From Candidatus Hydrogenedentota bacterium (GTDB lineage Bacteria > Hydrogenedentota > Hydrogenedentia > Hydrogenedentales > JAEUWI01): a stretch of 64,000 bases of DNA. Location of the stretch: positions 21,048 through 85,047 of the forward strand of contig JACPGE010000061.1 in assembly GCA_016182605.1 (NCBI GenBank), given 5' to 3'. Below, one piece after another: positions 17,338-26,100 of this stretch. Within the stretch, counting starts at the first letter, position 1. Each line of letters begins with the position of its first letter. The translations under genes and the position numbers were made by a program. The notes under the pieces are model-generated. The model was not told the origin of the DNA and did no database searches. It saw only the letters and a program-made list of their open reading frames with translations.

Positions 17338-17536
17338 TGGAGCACATGCGAGTGCCTAACTCCGTGTTATTCGGTGGGGAAGCCGAATTTCGAGAAGACG
17401 CAGGCAGCTAACCGCTATTGATCGTGTGGTGTGCAGTTTAGGCTCCGTGAGGGGTCCCGGGATCCGTGGAACGGGATAGGCCTTCGTTGAACCGCGCACT
17501 TTGGGTGGAATACTACCGTTGAGCGGGAGTTGTGCC

Positions 17537-18199
17537 ATGAATGCCCCTGCAGTGGTCTTGATCGTGGATCGGGATTCCCATATCCCCACCCTGCTCGACA
17601 GTGCCAATGGCGATGCGCCGCAGATGGACATCGTGGAAGTGCACAGCGGGTATCAGGCGCTCGAAGCGCTCAATGATCGCCGGGGCTTCGATCTGGTCGT
17701 ATCGGAGATCGGTCTGCCGGACATGAGCGGCTTGGAGTTGTGCCGCACGATCAAGGATCGGCGCACGAAGGGACATCCCGCGGTATTGCTGATAGCGGAC
17801 GCATGCCATCCGGGCAATCCGGTGGAGCTGGGGCACGATGCGGGGGCCGAAGGCGTGATGCTGCGCCCGCTGGAACAGATCACGTTGAAGTCGTGGTGCC
17901 ATACGGCGTTGCGCATGCATGAACTGGAACGGGCATTGGAGGAGCAGCAGGCGTTGCTTGCCAAGTTCCTGGAAACGGTGCGTCCGTGCAGCCGCTTTGC
18001 CCATGAGTTGAACAATCCCTTGCAGGGATGTATGTCGGCCGCGGACCTGCTCTCCATCCACTATCCCTCCGACGATCGCATCAAGACCTATTCGCGGCAG
18101 ATCCAGGAAAGTTGTGAGCGCATGTCGCAATTGGTGAACACCCATTGCAGGACGCTGAAGGATCTGCTTATCGCCCCCCCCAGCCCCCGCTCCAGTTGA
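17537..18199 (+). CDS. Degenerate receiver domain fused to a histidine-kinase H-box, no ATPase domain
   Basis: A 220-residue protein with a CheY-like receiver (1-125) and a short DHp-like helix pair (about 145-212) carrying FAHELNNPLQG with His156, the H-box of HisKA histidine kinases. The catalytic ATPase domain is absent: the gene simply stops. The receiver has lost its chemistry: the phosphoacceptor Asp position is Glu57 (VVSEIGLPD), the conserved Thr/Ser is Ala87, the conserved Lys is Arg110, and one of the acidic pair is Arg12. It therefore cannot work as a standard receiver and may act as a constitutive, protein-binding or phosphotransfer component; this is inference. ATG 17537 has GGGAG seven bases upstream. 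An alternative is a decaying remnant of a hybrid regulator, but the frame is intact. Confidence 0.7.
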   Translation: MNAPAVVLIVDRDSHIPTLLDSANGDAPQMDIVEVHSGYQALEALNDRRGFDLVVSEIGLPDMSGLELCRTIKDRRTKGHPAVLLIADACHPGNPVELGHDAGAEGVMLRPLEQITLKSWCHTALRMHELERALEEQQALLAKFLETVRPCSRFAHELNNPLQGCMSAADLLSIHYPSDDRIKTYSRQIQESCERMSQLVNTHCRTLKDLLIAPPSPRSS

Positions 18200-18250
18200 T
18201 CTGGCCTACGTGAGCTGTGGCACACTCGCCCCCACACTTGGAGGACGAGG

Positions 18251-18997
18251 ATGCGGGATGAATGCCCGGACACATCGAAGGCCGCGGATGTTTGCGCGGT
18301 CGTTCCCTGTTTCAATGCCGGCGCGCGGCTGCGTCCGGTCATAAGCGGCATTTTACAGCAATTGGAGCATGCGCTGATTGTCGACGACGGCAGCACGGAC
18401 GGTTGCATTGCTCCCGAACAGGAAAGCGGCGTGCGTGTGATTCACTTTTCCGGAAACCGGGGCAAGGGCCACGCCTTGATAGCCGGCTTTTCCGCCGCGT
18501 TGCAGGATCCGCGTTTTGGCGCCGCGATTGTTCTCGACGCCGACGGACAGCATGATCCCGGAGAGATCCCCAAACTCATAGCGGCCTGGCGGGCCACACA
18601 GGGCGACCTGATCATGGGGGTGCGCCAGTTCGACTCCGGGCGCGTGCCCCTGCGCAGCCGCTTCGGCAATGAGTTGACCCGGCGGGTCACGGGGACCCTG
18701 CTGGGCATCCGGCTGCGCGACACGCAATGCGGTTACCGCCTGCTCTCCCGCCGCTTCATGGAGCATGTGGTGGCGCAGGTTGCGGGCGGCCGCTATGAGA
18801 CTGAAATGGAGATCCTGATTCACGCGGCCAGGCTGCCCCAGTTCCATCTGGAACCGGTGCCGATCAAGACACTGTATGAAGCGGGCAACGCGTCGAGCCA
18901 TTTTCACAAGGTGCGGGATTCGTTCTTGATTTACCGGCGCCTGTTGGCCGCGAGCTGGCGCGCGCGCAAGGCGGGCCGTCCTGACGCGGCAGGTTGA
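18251..18997 (+). CDS. Family 2 glycosyltransferase (DPM1-like)
   Basis: A soluble GT-A-fold glycosyltransferase of 248 residues, of the group that includes dolichyl/undecaprenyl-phosphate sugar transferases. Seen are VVPCFNAG (nucleotide-sugar binding start), IVDDGSTDG, the metal-binding DADGQHDP (DxD-type), and the acceptor region TQCGYRLLSRR with RYETEMEILI. No membrane helix is present, unlike GtrB or ArnC. AGGACGAGG just before the ATG is a good ribosome binding site. It follows the degenerate receiver gene by 51 bases and precedes the secreted-protein pair by seven bases, so an operon 17537-20844 is plausible. Donor and acceptor sugars cannot be told. Confidence 0.85.
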   Translation: MRDECPDTSKAADVCAVVPCFNAGARLRPVISGILQQLEHALIVDDGSTDGCIAPEQESGVRVIHFSGNRGKGHALIAGFSAALQDPRFGAAIVLDADGQHDPGEIPKLIAAWRATQGDLIMGVRQFDSGRVPLRSRFGNELTRRVTGTLLGIRLRDTQCGYRLLSRRFMEHVVAQVAGGRYETEMEILIHAARLPQFHLEPVPIKTLYEAGNASSHFHKVRDSFLIYRRLLAASWRARKAGRPDAAG

Positions 18998-19004
18998 TGG
19001 CATC

Positions 19005-19676
19005 ATGATACACTATGGCAAGCGGGCAACAATGGGGCGATTGCGCTCGGCAGGGCTGGGTGCACTTCTCGCCGCGATCGGCGCAGGGTGTATTGTGGAG
19101 CCGGACCTGAACAGGATCGCTGCCGTATTGCTTGGCGAGTTCGACGCATTGGATATTGATCGCGACAACACATTGTCCTTTTTCGAAACGCAGGGCGCGT
19201 CTATAGAAGTGAGCCAGACCAGTTTCACCGCATTGGATGATGACCATAACGGTGGGCTCACCCGCCAGGAACTTGGAATGGGAGGCGAGGGTGAGGGCGA
19301 GGGCAATCCATTGGAGCTAAGCTTTGCGCGGGAAATCACTGCACTGGACGGTGGTTTCCAGGTTACGATTCGCATGGACGCGCCGGCATCGGCTCCTTCC
19401 GCCCTTGGGATGATGGAGTCCCTGCCAGAGGGGTGGGCCATATCGGGCGTGATGGCAATAGATGGGGCCGCGCCGGACCTGGCGCCTTCCGTGGGCGCCA
19501 CAGGAACGGTAGAGTTTGTTTGGGTTCAGCCCGTGGTATTTCCGTATCGATTTGCGTATACGGTGCAGGCGGATACTGGGGCCGGGCAAGAGGGTTTGTC
19601 GGGGCAGTTGGAGTATCGCACGGATCGGGACGAGCGCTACTTCTCCTCCGCGGTGACGGAGAATGACGATGCGTAA
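19005..19676 (+). CDS. Probable lipoprotein with EF-hand loops and a domain shared with the next gene
   Basis: A 223-residue exported protein. An N-terminal hydrophobic segment ends in IGAGC, a weak lipobox, so lipid anchoring is possible. Two EF-hand-like calcium loops follow (DIDRDNTLSFFE about 50-61 and DDDHNGGLTRQE about 77-88), then a short GEGEGEG linker, then a beta-rich domain (about 105-215). That domain aligns with the N-terminal domain of the following protein: both have a Trp, then AP.VGA.G..EF.W, then a Phe/Pro-rich strand and SGQ.EYR near the end. The start could also be ATG 19032. The 3' end overlaps the next gene by 14 bases, implying co-translation. No known function. Confidence 0.6.
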   Translation: MIHYGKRATMGRLRSAGLGALLAAIGAGCIVEPDLNRIAAVLLGEFDALDIDRDNTLSFFETQGASIEVSQTSFTALDDDHNGGLTRQELGMGGEGEGEGNPLELSFAREITALDGGFQVTIRMDAPASAPSALGMMESLPEGWAISGVMAIDGAAPDLAPSVGATGTVEFVWVQPVVFPYRFAYTVQADTGAGQEGLSGQLEYRTDRDERYFSSAVTENDDA

Positions 19677-20844
19677 TCCAGAGCACAATCGCTTGGTCCT
19701 CTGTTTGGCGCACGTGTGCCTGTTCTTGATCTCCCCCGTCTCGAAGGGACAGCCTGCTCCGCAGGCCGGACTGATCCTGGAGCGGAACCACGCGGAGCAG
19801 TATCTTTCCGGAGACACGCTGGAAGTGGAGGCGCTGATCGGTGGAGGAGATGGGCTGGAACTTACCGCGCTTGGCCTGTACGAAACACCGCCTTCGGAAT
19901 GGACGCTCCTGTCGTGGGAAATCGACGGTGGGGCGAATCCCGGCGTTGCCCCGCGGGTGGGCGCCTCTGGCGTGCTGGAATTTGCCTGGATCACGGTGCC
20001 GCCGCTGCCGGTGCGCCTGCGCTACGTCATGTCGATACCGGAGGGCAGCACAGGCGAACAGTTTTTTTCCGGCCAGGTGGAGTACCGCCTGACGTCGGGG
20101 GGCCGCCAGTATAGCGCCCCAACAACAAGTTCGGTGTACGGTGGGGACAATGCGCCGCCGGTCATTGCGCTGCAAGGGTCTACCGAGATGGCGTTCGTGG
20201 TGGGCACGCCGTACGAGGAGCCTGGATTTGAAGCGAGCGATCCGGAAGATGGCGATCTCACGGCGCAGGTTGCGGTGAATGGCACGGTGGACGTGGATAC
20301 GCCGGGGGTCTACGTGTTGACGTATACGGTATCCGACAGCAAAGGGCTTGCGGCGCGCGCAGCCACGCGTACGGTAAGCGTGAGCGAAGACGAGCCCGAG
20401 GCGGGCCGCGATCCTGCGGCGCCTGCCGCTAGCGCGATTGGCAATGGCTTGGCGCCGGCCGCCGGCGCGCAGTCCGCCGTCAAACCGGCTGCACCGGTGG
20501 GCAATATGATACTGCCCTCTTCGCGCCCGGAAGACCCCCCTTCCCTTGAAGTTCCCGGGGAGCGCTTTGGCCCACCCGAGCTGCCCGGCACGGCGCATCG
20601 CTCAGAGAAGACGGGTGAAGGCGATGCGCGGCTTGAAGATCGCGCACCGGACGCTGCTGAAGGGAGCGGCGCTTCGCACGTGCTTGACCCGGCGGATGCG
20701 CGGCTTCAGGAAGGGAAGGCCCAATCAACGGACACGAAAGCGGGCGGCGTCTCCGTACCCCTGTCCGTGAAGTTGTTCTTTGGATTTGCCGTGCCCTGCG
20801 TCCTGGCGCTCGCGGCTGGGTGGTACTTCGTGCACCGGCGCTAA
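19663..20844 (+). CDS. Exported protein with shared unnamed domain, one HYR/DUF5011-type domain and C-terminal membrane anchor
   Basis: A 393-residue protein. Signal peptide (to about 30), then a beta-rich domain (about 35-155) that is paralogous to the C-terminal domain of the preceding gene, then one Ig-like HYR/DUF5011 (Cry22Aa-type) domain (about 163-245; IALQGSTEMAFVVGTPYEEP to TRTVSVSE), a long Pro/Ala/Gly-rich disordered segment (about 250-360), and a single membrane helix with a short basic end (YFVHRR). The Ig-like domain resembles the five repeats of the giant protein ending at 8026 but lacks their Cys pair. The architecture suggests a cell-surface protein held by the C-terminal helix. 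Function unknown. The stop codon is part of repeat A copy 3. Confidence 0.6.
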   Translation: MTMRNPEHNRLVLCLAHVCLFLISPVSKGQPAPQAGLILERNHAEQYLSGDTLEVEALIGGGDGLELTALGLYETPPSEWTLLSWEIDGGANPGVAPRVGASGVLEFAWITVPPLPVRLRYVMSIPEGSTGEQFFSGQVEYRLTSGGRQYSAPTTSSVYGGDNAPPVIALQGSTEMAFVVGTPYEEPGFEASDPEDGDLTAQVAVNGTVDVDTPGVYVLTYTVSDSKGLAARAATRTVSVSEDEPEAGRDPAAPAASAIGNGLAPAAGAQSAVKPAAPVGNMILPSSRPEDPPSLEVPGERFGPPELPGTAHRSEKTGEGDARLEDRAPDAAEGSGASHVLDPADARLQEGKAQSTDTKAGGVSVPLSVKLFFGFAVPCVLALAAGWYFVHRR

Positions 20845-20916
20845 CCCGCATATTTCACCACTTCAAGGCTTCTTGGCAACGAGTTCGACTTGGAAGGTGG
20901 TGAAATATGCGGGTTA
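20842..20916. repeat. Palindromic repeat family A, copy 3 (possible terminator)
   Basis: A perfect 19-bp inverted repeat: TAACCCGCATATTTCACCA (20842-20860) and its exact complement at 20898-20916, with an interior TTGGCAACGAGTTCGACTTG like copy 1. The left arm begins inside the stop codon of the preceding gene. It is the most intact copy and would form a strong hairpin in RNA, so it may serve as 3' end. Confidence 0.75.
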
Positions 20917-21022
20917 AAGCCCTCTATTGTTCTATGGAGTATCAAGCAGTGTAGAAACTGGAATCTTCCGCGAAGGCAGAGGGCTCGCTCCTTTCTCCCC
21001 TTCGGTCTCCCTTCCCTTCGTC

Positions 21023-21051
21023 TTGCATCCGGTTGGGGGCGTTGTTACAAT
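21023..21051 (+). promoter_or_regulatory. Promoter of pyrRB
   Basis: TTGCAT (21023-21028) and TACAAT (21046-21051) with a 17-base spacer. The -10 matches at five of six positions. Start of transcription would be near 21058. Confidence 0.6.
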
Positions 21052-21107
21052 GCGGTCTCAGAAGAGTGGAGCCGGCAATGGCCAGGATGCAGTGGACGGA
21101 ACAGAAA

Positions 21108-21138
21108 CCTTCTCGCGATGCGGAGAAGGCTTTTTTTT
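21108..21138 (+). terminator. Attenuator-type intrinsic terminator ahead of pyrR
   Basis: CCTTCTC (21108-21114) pairs with GAGAAGG (21123-21129), followed at once by eight T residues. It lies between the promoter and the pyrR start, which is where a PyrR- or UMP-controlled attenuator would be. I could not identify a convincing PyrR binding loop or antiterminator by eye. Confidence 0.65.
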
Positions 21139-21174
21139 GCCTGGCGGTGGCCGGCGGGAAGGGCGGAGCACATC

Positions 21175-21705
21175 GTGGAAGCAACCGTATTGATGGATAG
21201 CGATGCGATCCGGGCCACCTTGACCCGGATCGCGCGGGAGATCATAGGGGACAACACGGACCTGTCCAATCTGGTGTTATTGGGTATCTTGCGGCGGGGC
21301 CGCCCTCTGGCGGATCGGCTGGCGGGACAGATTGGCGCCCTCTCGGGGGTGACCCCGCCCGTGGGATCGCTGGCGACAACGCTGTACCGCGACGATGTGC
21401 ATGCGGGGGTGAAGCACAAGGGCGAAACGCATTTCGATTTCAACGTGGATGGGCGCACGGTGCTGCTGGTGGACGATGTGCTGGCGGCGGGGCGCACGAT
21501 CCGGGCAGCGATGGACGAGGTGATGGATTATGGGCGGCCACGGCGCATTCAGTTGGCCTGTCTTGTGGACAGGGGCGGGCGCGAGTTGCCCATCCAGGCG
21601 GATTATCTGGGGTGGAGCGTGTCGGCGCCGCCCGCGGACTGGATCGCGGTGCATTTGACGGAGATTGACGGCGAAGACGCCGTATTGCAGGAACGGCGGG
21701 ACTGA
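21175..21705 (+). CDS. pyrR: Bifunctional pyr operon regulator / uracil phosphoribosyltransferase
   Basis: PyrR binds pyr mRNA leaders when UMP or UTP is abundant and also has uracil phosphoribosyltransferase activity. The 176-residue protein has the type I PRTase PRPP loop VLLVDDVLAAGRTIRAA (about 94-110), the N-terminal helix ALTRIAREII-like segment, GILRRGRPLADRLA and the C-terminal IQADYLGWSV. Length agrees with the family (about 178-182). The start is taken as GTG 21175: GGGCGGAG lies six bases upstream and the protein then begins like other PyrR proteins; the longer open frame runs through the promoter and terminator. It is followed by pyrB, 63 bases on, making a two-gene pyrimidine operon under the attenuator. 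Confidence 0.9.
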   Translation: MEATVLMDSDAIRATLTRIAREIIGDNTDLSNLVLLGILRRGRPLADRLAGQIGALSGVTPPVGSLATTLYRDDVHAGVKHKGETHFDFNVDGRTVLLVDDVLAAGRTIRAAMDEVMDYGRPRRIQLACLVDRGGRELPIQADYLGWSVSAPPADWIAVHLTEIDGEDAVLQERRD

Positions 21706-21768
21706 GGCGCCGCGTTTAAAGCGGGCACTCAGATACGGCGCATGGCGCACTAGGGAGCACAAAGGCTT

Positions 21769-22746
21769 ATGCCGGATTCCGATAGAAGGGTCTGGACCAA
21801 GAAAGACCTGGTCGGAATGGAAGATCTGTCGCGAGACGAGATCGAGTTGATTCTGGACACGGCGCCGCAGTTTGTGGAAGTGTCGCGCCGGGAGAGCGGC
21901 ATCAAGAAAGTGCCCTTGTTGCAGGGGCGGCTGGTGGTGAACTGGTTTCACGAGGCGAGCACGCGCACGCGCACGAGTTTCGAGTTGGCGGCGAAGCGCC
22001 TGAGCGCGGACACGCTGAGCATGGCGGCGAGCACGTCGAGTTCGGTGAAGGGCGAGACCCTTCACGACACGCTGCACAATATCGAGGCCATGAACACGGA
22101 TGTGATCGTGTTGCGGCACAGCGCGGCCGGCGCGCCGCACATCCTGGCAAAGTCACACGCCTCGCATATTATCAATGCGGGCGATGGCCGTCACGAACAC
22201 CCGACCCAGGCCCTGCTGGATGCCTTCACCATCCGGGAACATATTCGCGCGCAGCGCAACGATCCCACGGCGAACCTGGAGGGGGTGAAGGTGACGATTG
22301 TGGGCGACATCGAGCACAGCCGCGTGGCGCGCAGCAATATCTTCTGCCTGAAGAAACTGGGCGCCGAAGTGACCTTATGCGGACCCGCGACGCTGATCCC
22401 GCCGCACATCGGCCATATGGGCGTGAACGTGACGTACAACCTGCGCGAGGCCATCCGCGAGGCCGACATCATTTACGCGCTGCGCATCCAGTTGGAGCGC
22501 CAGCACGACGGGCTTTTCCCAAGCCTGCGCGAATACATCCGCCTGTTCCGCATCGACAGCGATGCGATGAAGCATGCCAAACCCACGGCGCTGGTCATGC
22601 ACCCTGGCCCGATCAACCGCGACATCGAATTGTCCACCACCGTGGCCGACGGGCCGCGCAGCATAATTCTGGAACAGGTAAGCAATGGTGTGGCCATCCG
22701 CATGGCGGTGATGCACCTGCTTGTGAACAGCGGGAAGCGCCGATAA
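21769..22746 (+). CDS. pyrB: Aspartate carbamoyltransferase, catalytic chain
   Basis: Joins carbamoyl phosphate and L-aspartate to carbamoyl aspartate, the first committed step of pyrimidine synthesis. The 325-residue protein has the carbamoyl-phosphate motif FHEASTRTRTSFELAA (usually FFEPSTRTR), the HPTQALLDAFTI motif, the KVTIVGDIEHSRVARSN segment and a C-terminal MHPGPINRDIELS. Full length for the family. A pyrI regulatory chain is not adjacent and pyrC, which often follows pyrB, is missing here, so any dihydroorotase must be elsewhere. Transcribed with pyrR. Confidence 0.94.
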   Translation: MPDSDRRVWTKKDLVGMEDLSRDEIELILDTAPQFVEVSRRESGIKKVPLLQGRLVVNWFHEASTRTRTSFELAAKRLSADTLSMAASTSSSVKGETLHDTLHNIEAMNTDVIVLRHSAAGAPHILAKSHASHIINAGDGRHEHPTQALLDAFTIREHIRAQRNDPTANLEGVKVTIVGDIEHSRVARSNIFCLKKLGAEVTLCGPATLIPPHIGHMGVNVTYNLREAIREADIIYALRIQLERQHDGLFPSLREYIRLFRIDSDAMKHAKPTALVMHPGPINRDIELSTTVADGPRSIILEQVSNGVAIRMAVMHLLVNSGKRR

Positions 22747-23184
22747 GTCACGAGCCCACCCGTGCCCGGTATCTGCACTGTTTGGGCCATCCTCACTTTG
22801 CCCCTTCCCCGGATAATGGCCACGCGCTTTCCGCAAGATTAAACAGTGCCCCGGCGCGTTGGGCGCACGCCGGGGCGGGTGGATCCGGGGGCAGGAGTTG
22901 GGCGCTCCTGGCCAGGGAAGGCTGTTTGGGGCCGTAGGCCGCGCCCCAAGCGTGCTTCACGTCACACAGGAAGTATGAACGGACTGGATTGTTGCGTGAT
23001 TCGGCTTCTGTTCGGAGTTTGTAAAGAACGGAAACGGAGCGTCTCCAACCAAGAGGCCCCAGCTTGGCGTGCGTTATGAATGTACACATCGCCACCCTTC
23101 ACAAGGGAACGCCACCCTGGCATTATGGGATATACTGGCGGTTCCATTGCCATTGTGCCAAGCCCTTTCTGACAGGACCTACCT
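22747..23184. other. Intergenic region between pyrB and the giant TPR gene
   Basis: No gene supported in 438 bases. It contains a GC-rich hairpin at 22848-22876 that probably ends the pyrRB transcript. A TATACT close to 23130 is a possible -10 for the TPR gene but lacks a well-placed -35. Confidence 0.5.
22848..22876 (+). terminator. Hairpin after pyrB
   Basis: GCCCCGGCG (22848-22856) and CGCCGGGGC (22868-22876), a perfect 9-bp stem with an 11-base loop. No T-run follows, so termination strength is uncertain. Confidence 0.4.
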
Positions 23185-26100
23185 ATGCCCCAATTTCTCC
23201 TCGCGGGTTTTGGCCTGCTCCTCGCCATTCAGTCTCTGGTTACCGCTCAACCGGAAGCGTTCCCGGATCGGGACGCGGCGATTCGCGCCCGTTTCGAGGC
23301 GATCCTGGAATCAAACCCTTTCCAGGGGCAGGCTTTTGAACGGCTCGCCGCCGGCCACATCACTGGCGCAGGTCTCGAGGCCTGGGCCGATCGACTCGCT
23401 GCATTGCCCCCTGCGTTCAGCGGGCGCGTCGTTCTCGCGCGAGTACGGGAACGCCAGTTCCGAATCGCAGAAGCGATACGGCTTCTGGAGGAGGCGCGCT
23501 CGCTCGCGCCCCCCTCGGGCGAACTGCTGCAGATGTTGGGCCGGCTGTATCAGCAGGCGCACAAACCCCTCGAGGCCGAGACCGTATTGAGCGAAGCGCT
23601 GCCGTTCCTCCTAGACCCGGAGGCGCGCACCGCCGTCTTGCGCATGCTTGGCGTCATTCAAAGCGAGTCCGGCCGTGCGGAGGAAGCTCTGGCCACCTGG
23701 GAAAGTCTGCTGGGAGAGGGGCAGCCTGACCGCTATGCCTTCCTGGATGCGGCAGAACTGTATCTGCAACACGGCCATACGGAAGCCGCTCTCGCCACGT
23801 ACGAAAAGCTGCTTGCCGCATTTCCGGACGATGTAACCCTTCAATGCCGCACACGCAGTACGATGGCGAGCAGTCTGCTGAAACTGGAGCGGCCCGAAGA
23901 GGCGTTTGCCAACCTCATGAAGGCGTTTTCCCTGATATCGCCGGATCACTGGTTCTATGCAAAGCTGACGGAGCAATGGGTGGAATTGGCGCGTTCTTCG
24001 AGCGACGCAAGCAGCATGATCGAGTCCCTCCGGCAAGATCCCGCGCTGGGATTGTTGGAAGAGCCGCGTCTGCAACTCCTGGCACAGGCCTACGCCGCCT
24101 TGGGGCGCACCGAAGATGCTCTAGCGGCCTATGCGAGTCTGCTGGAGCGGGATCCTGCGAACGTATTGCTGCTTGAAGCACGGCTCAAGCTTCAGGAAGC
24201 CGCCAAGGACCTCTCGGGGCGGCTAGCCACACTTCAACGACTGCGGGAGATTGTGCCAGGCAACACGGATTACATTTACCAGCTCGGCATCGGATTGCTG
24301 GAAGCCGGCAATAATGCCGAAGCCCTCGCGGCATGGCAGACCCTGTCTGAGGGCGACACCGATGGCACGCGCGAGGCCCTGCTGGCGGGCTGGCTTCGGG
24401 AGAAGGAGCTGCTGGAAGAGGCCAAGGCTGCGTTGCGCCGCGCCGTGCAGAAAGACGACCGGCCCGAGTGGCGCTTCCAGTTGGCCCAACTGGAGTTCGA
24501 AACGGGCAACCGGGATGTGGCACTGACGTTGTGGAAGGAACAACTCGGCCCGGAGGCTCCCGCCGCCGCACTGGCAGAAGTATCGGCCATCTTTAAGAAC
24601 CATGACATGAATGACGAAGCCCTGGCATTGATGCGGACCGCGGTCGAACGTGCGCCAGAGGATGCGGCGCTCCGCCTCACGCTCGCCGATCAGTTGCGCG
24701 AGGGCGGGCTCGCGGAGGAAAGCCTGCCCCACTACGAACGCGTGGCACGGGAAGGCCAGATACCCTATCAGATCGAATCGGCCGACAAGGGCCGCATCGC
24801 CGTGCTGGAGTCGCTTAACCGCCTCGAAAGCACCCTGGAGGAGGAACGCCAGGCGCTGCCCGGCATGGGATTTGAAGAACGCTTCGCCTTCGGCCGTTTG
24901 CTCTACCAAGCGGGGCGCCGCACAGAAGCCGTGACGCTTTGGGAACAGCAGTTGGCGGAAAGGTCCGATTATTCGCCGCTCTTGCGTTCTCTCGCGGAAG
25001 CCTATGCCCGCCAGAAGGAATACTCCAAGTCCATTGCACTTTACACCCAGCTTATGGAGAAAGAGCCCGCGCGCGCCAATGCCTGGCTGCAGGCGCTTGT
25101 CGATCTCTATCTGGCCTCTGGCGCGCAGGGCGAGGCCGTCGCAACGGCGGAACGGCTGGCACGCCAGTTTAACGAGGACGAGCGCATAGCCTTGCAACTT
25201 GTGAACCTGTATGAGAGCCTGGGGCGTCCCGAGGATGCCCTCCAACAACTCCGCCGCATTGTGCGTGTGCATCCCGATGATCCCGCGCTCCTGCTGGCGC
25301 TTGCGGGTGCGCTCGCGGATCGCCAGCAATGGGGAGAGGCCAATGAAACCTACCGCCGGCTTCTGGCGCGCGCCGGCGGGAAGGAACTGCGCACGCAAGC
25401 CCTAGACGGGCTCGCCCAGGTCTATCGCGCACAAGATCGCTTTGAGGCGTTGCTGGCGGAGTTTGAGCCTTTGAAGAAGGGCGCTTCGGCGACGCTACAG
25501 GACTATCTGGATTGCGCCACCGTGCAGCGCATCGCGGGGGATTATCCCGCGGCGGTGCAGACCCTGGAAACGGCGCTTCAGGAAACGGGCGAAACCCCGG
25601 AGCTGCTTGAAGAGATCATCTACACCGCGCATCAGGGCGAAATGCTGGAAAAGGTGGTGCAGTACTTTGCCCGCCTCAATGCGCAGCACGCGCCCTCCGC
25701 GGCGGACTATGAGCACCTTGGGGCAACCTACGCGCGCATGGGCGACCTGGACAAAGCCCGGGAAACATGGGAGAAGATGACCACAACGGGCGAGGACGCC
25801 GCCGCGATTCATATACGCCAGGCCAAACTGTTCCGCCAGAATCAATTGATCGAGGAATCGCTGTCCGCGATGGAGAAGGCCCTCGATATCACGCCCCACG
25901 ATCACGAGTTGCGGCTGGCCTACGCGAGCAGCCTGGCGGAAGCGGGCCATACGGCAGAGGCTACAGCCGCGTTGCAGCGCGTTCTCGATCTTGGCGCTGG
26001 TCCGGGATTGGAAGCATCGGAACCCGAGGAAAATGACGCGCAGAAGGCTGATGCCGGCCCGGGCCATGCGTTCTCGCTGTATCGCTTCAGCGAGAATTAC

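Larger units (their letters stand above)
16537..17536. other. Thousand-base intergenic region rich in palindromic repeats
   Basis: No gene is supported here. It holds two copies each of two palindromic repeat families (A at 16725-16800 and 16934-17010, B at 16826-16934 and 17080-17188) and an extra half B at 17035-17050. From 17190 to the gene at 17537 the sequence is more AT-rich and contains an extended -10 promoter candidate at 17329-17337. Confidence 0.6.
20917..21174. other. pyrR leader region
   Basis: Together with repeat A copy 3 this makes about 330 bases without a gene. It contains a promoter at 21023-21051 and a terminator-like hairpin at 21108-21138, giving an untranslated leader of about 115 bases before pyrR. 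Confidence 0.5.

Noticed and set aside
17501..18199. Functional hybrid histidine kinase
   Set aside because: There is no ATPase domain after the H-box and the receiver lacks its phosphoacceptor Asp.
20890..21174. N-terminal extension of PyrR by 95 codons
   Set aside because: This stretch contains repeat A, the promoter and the terminator hairpin; PyrR proteins begin at the GTG at 21175.
22846..23079. Small ORF between pyrB and the TPR gene
   Set aside because: It begins inside the hairpin at 22848, has no ribosome binding site and a composition like random GC-rich sequence.
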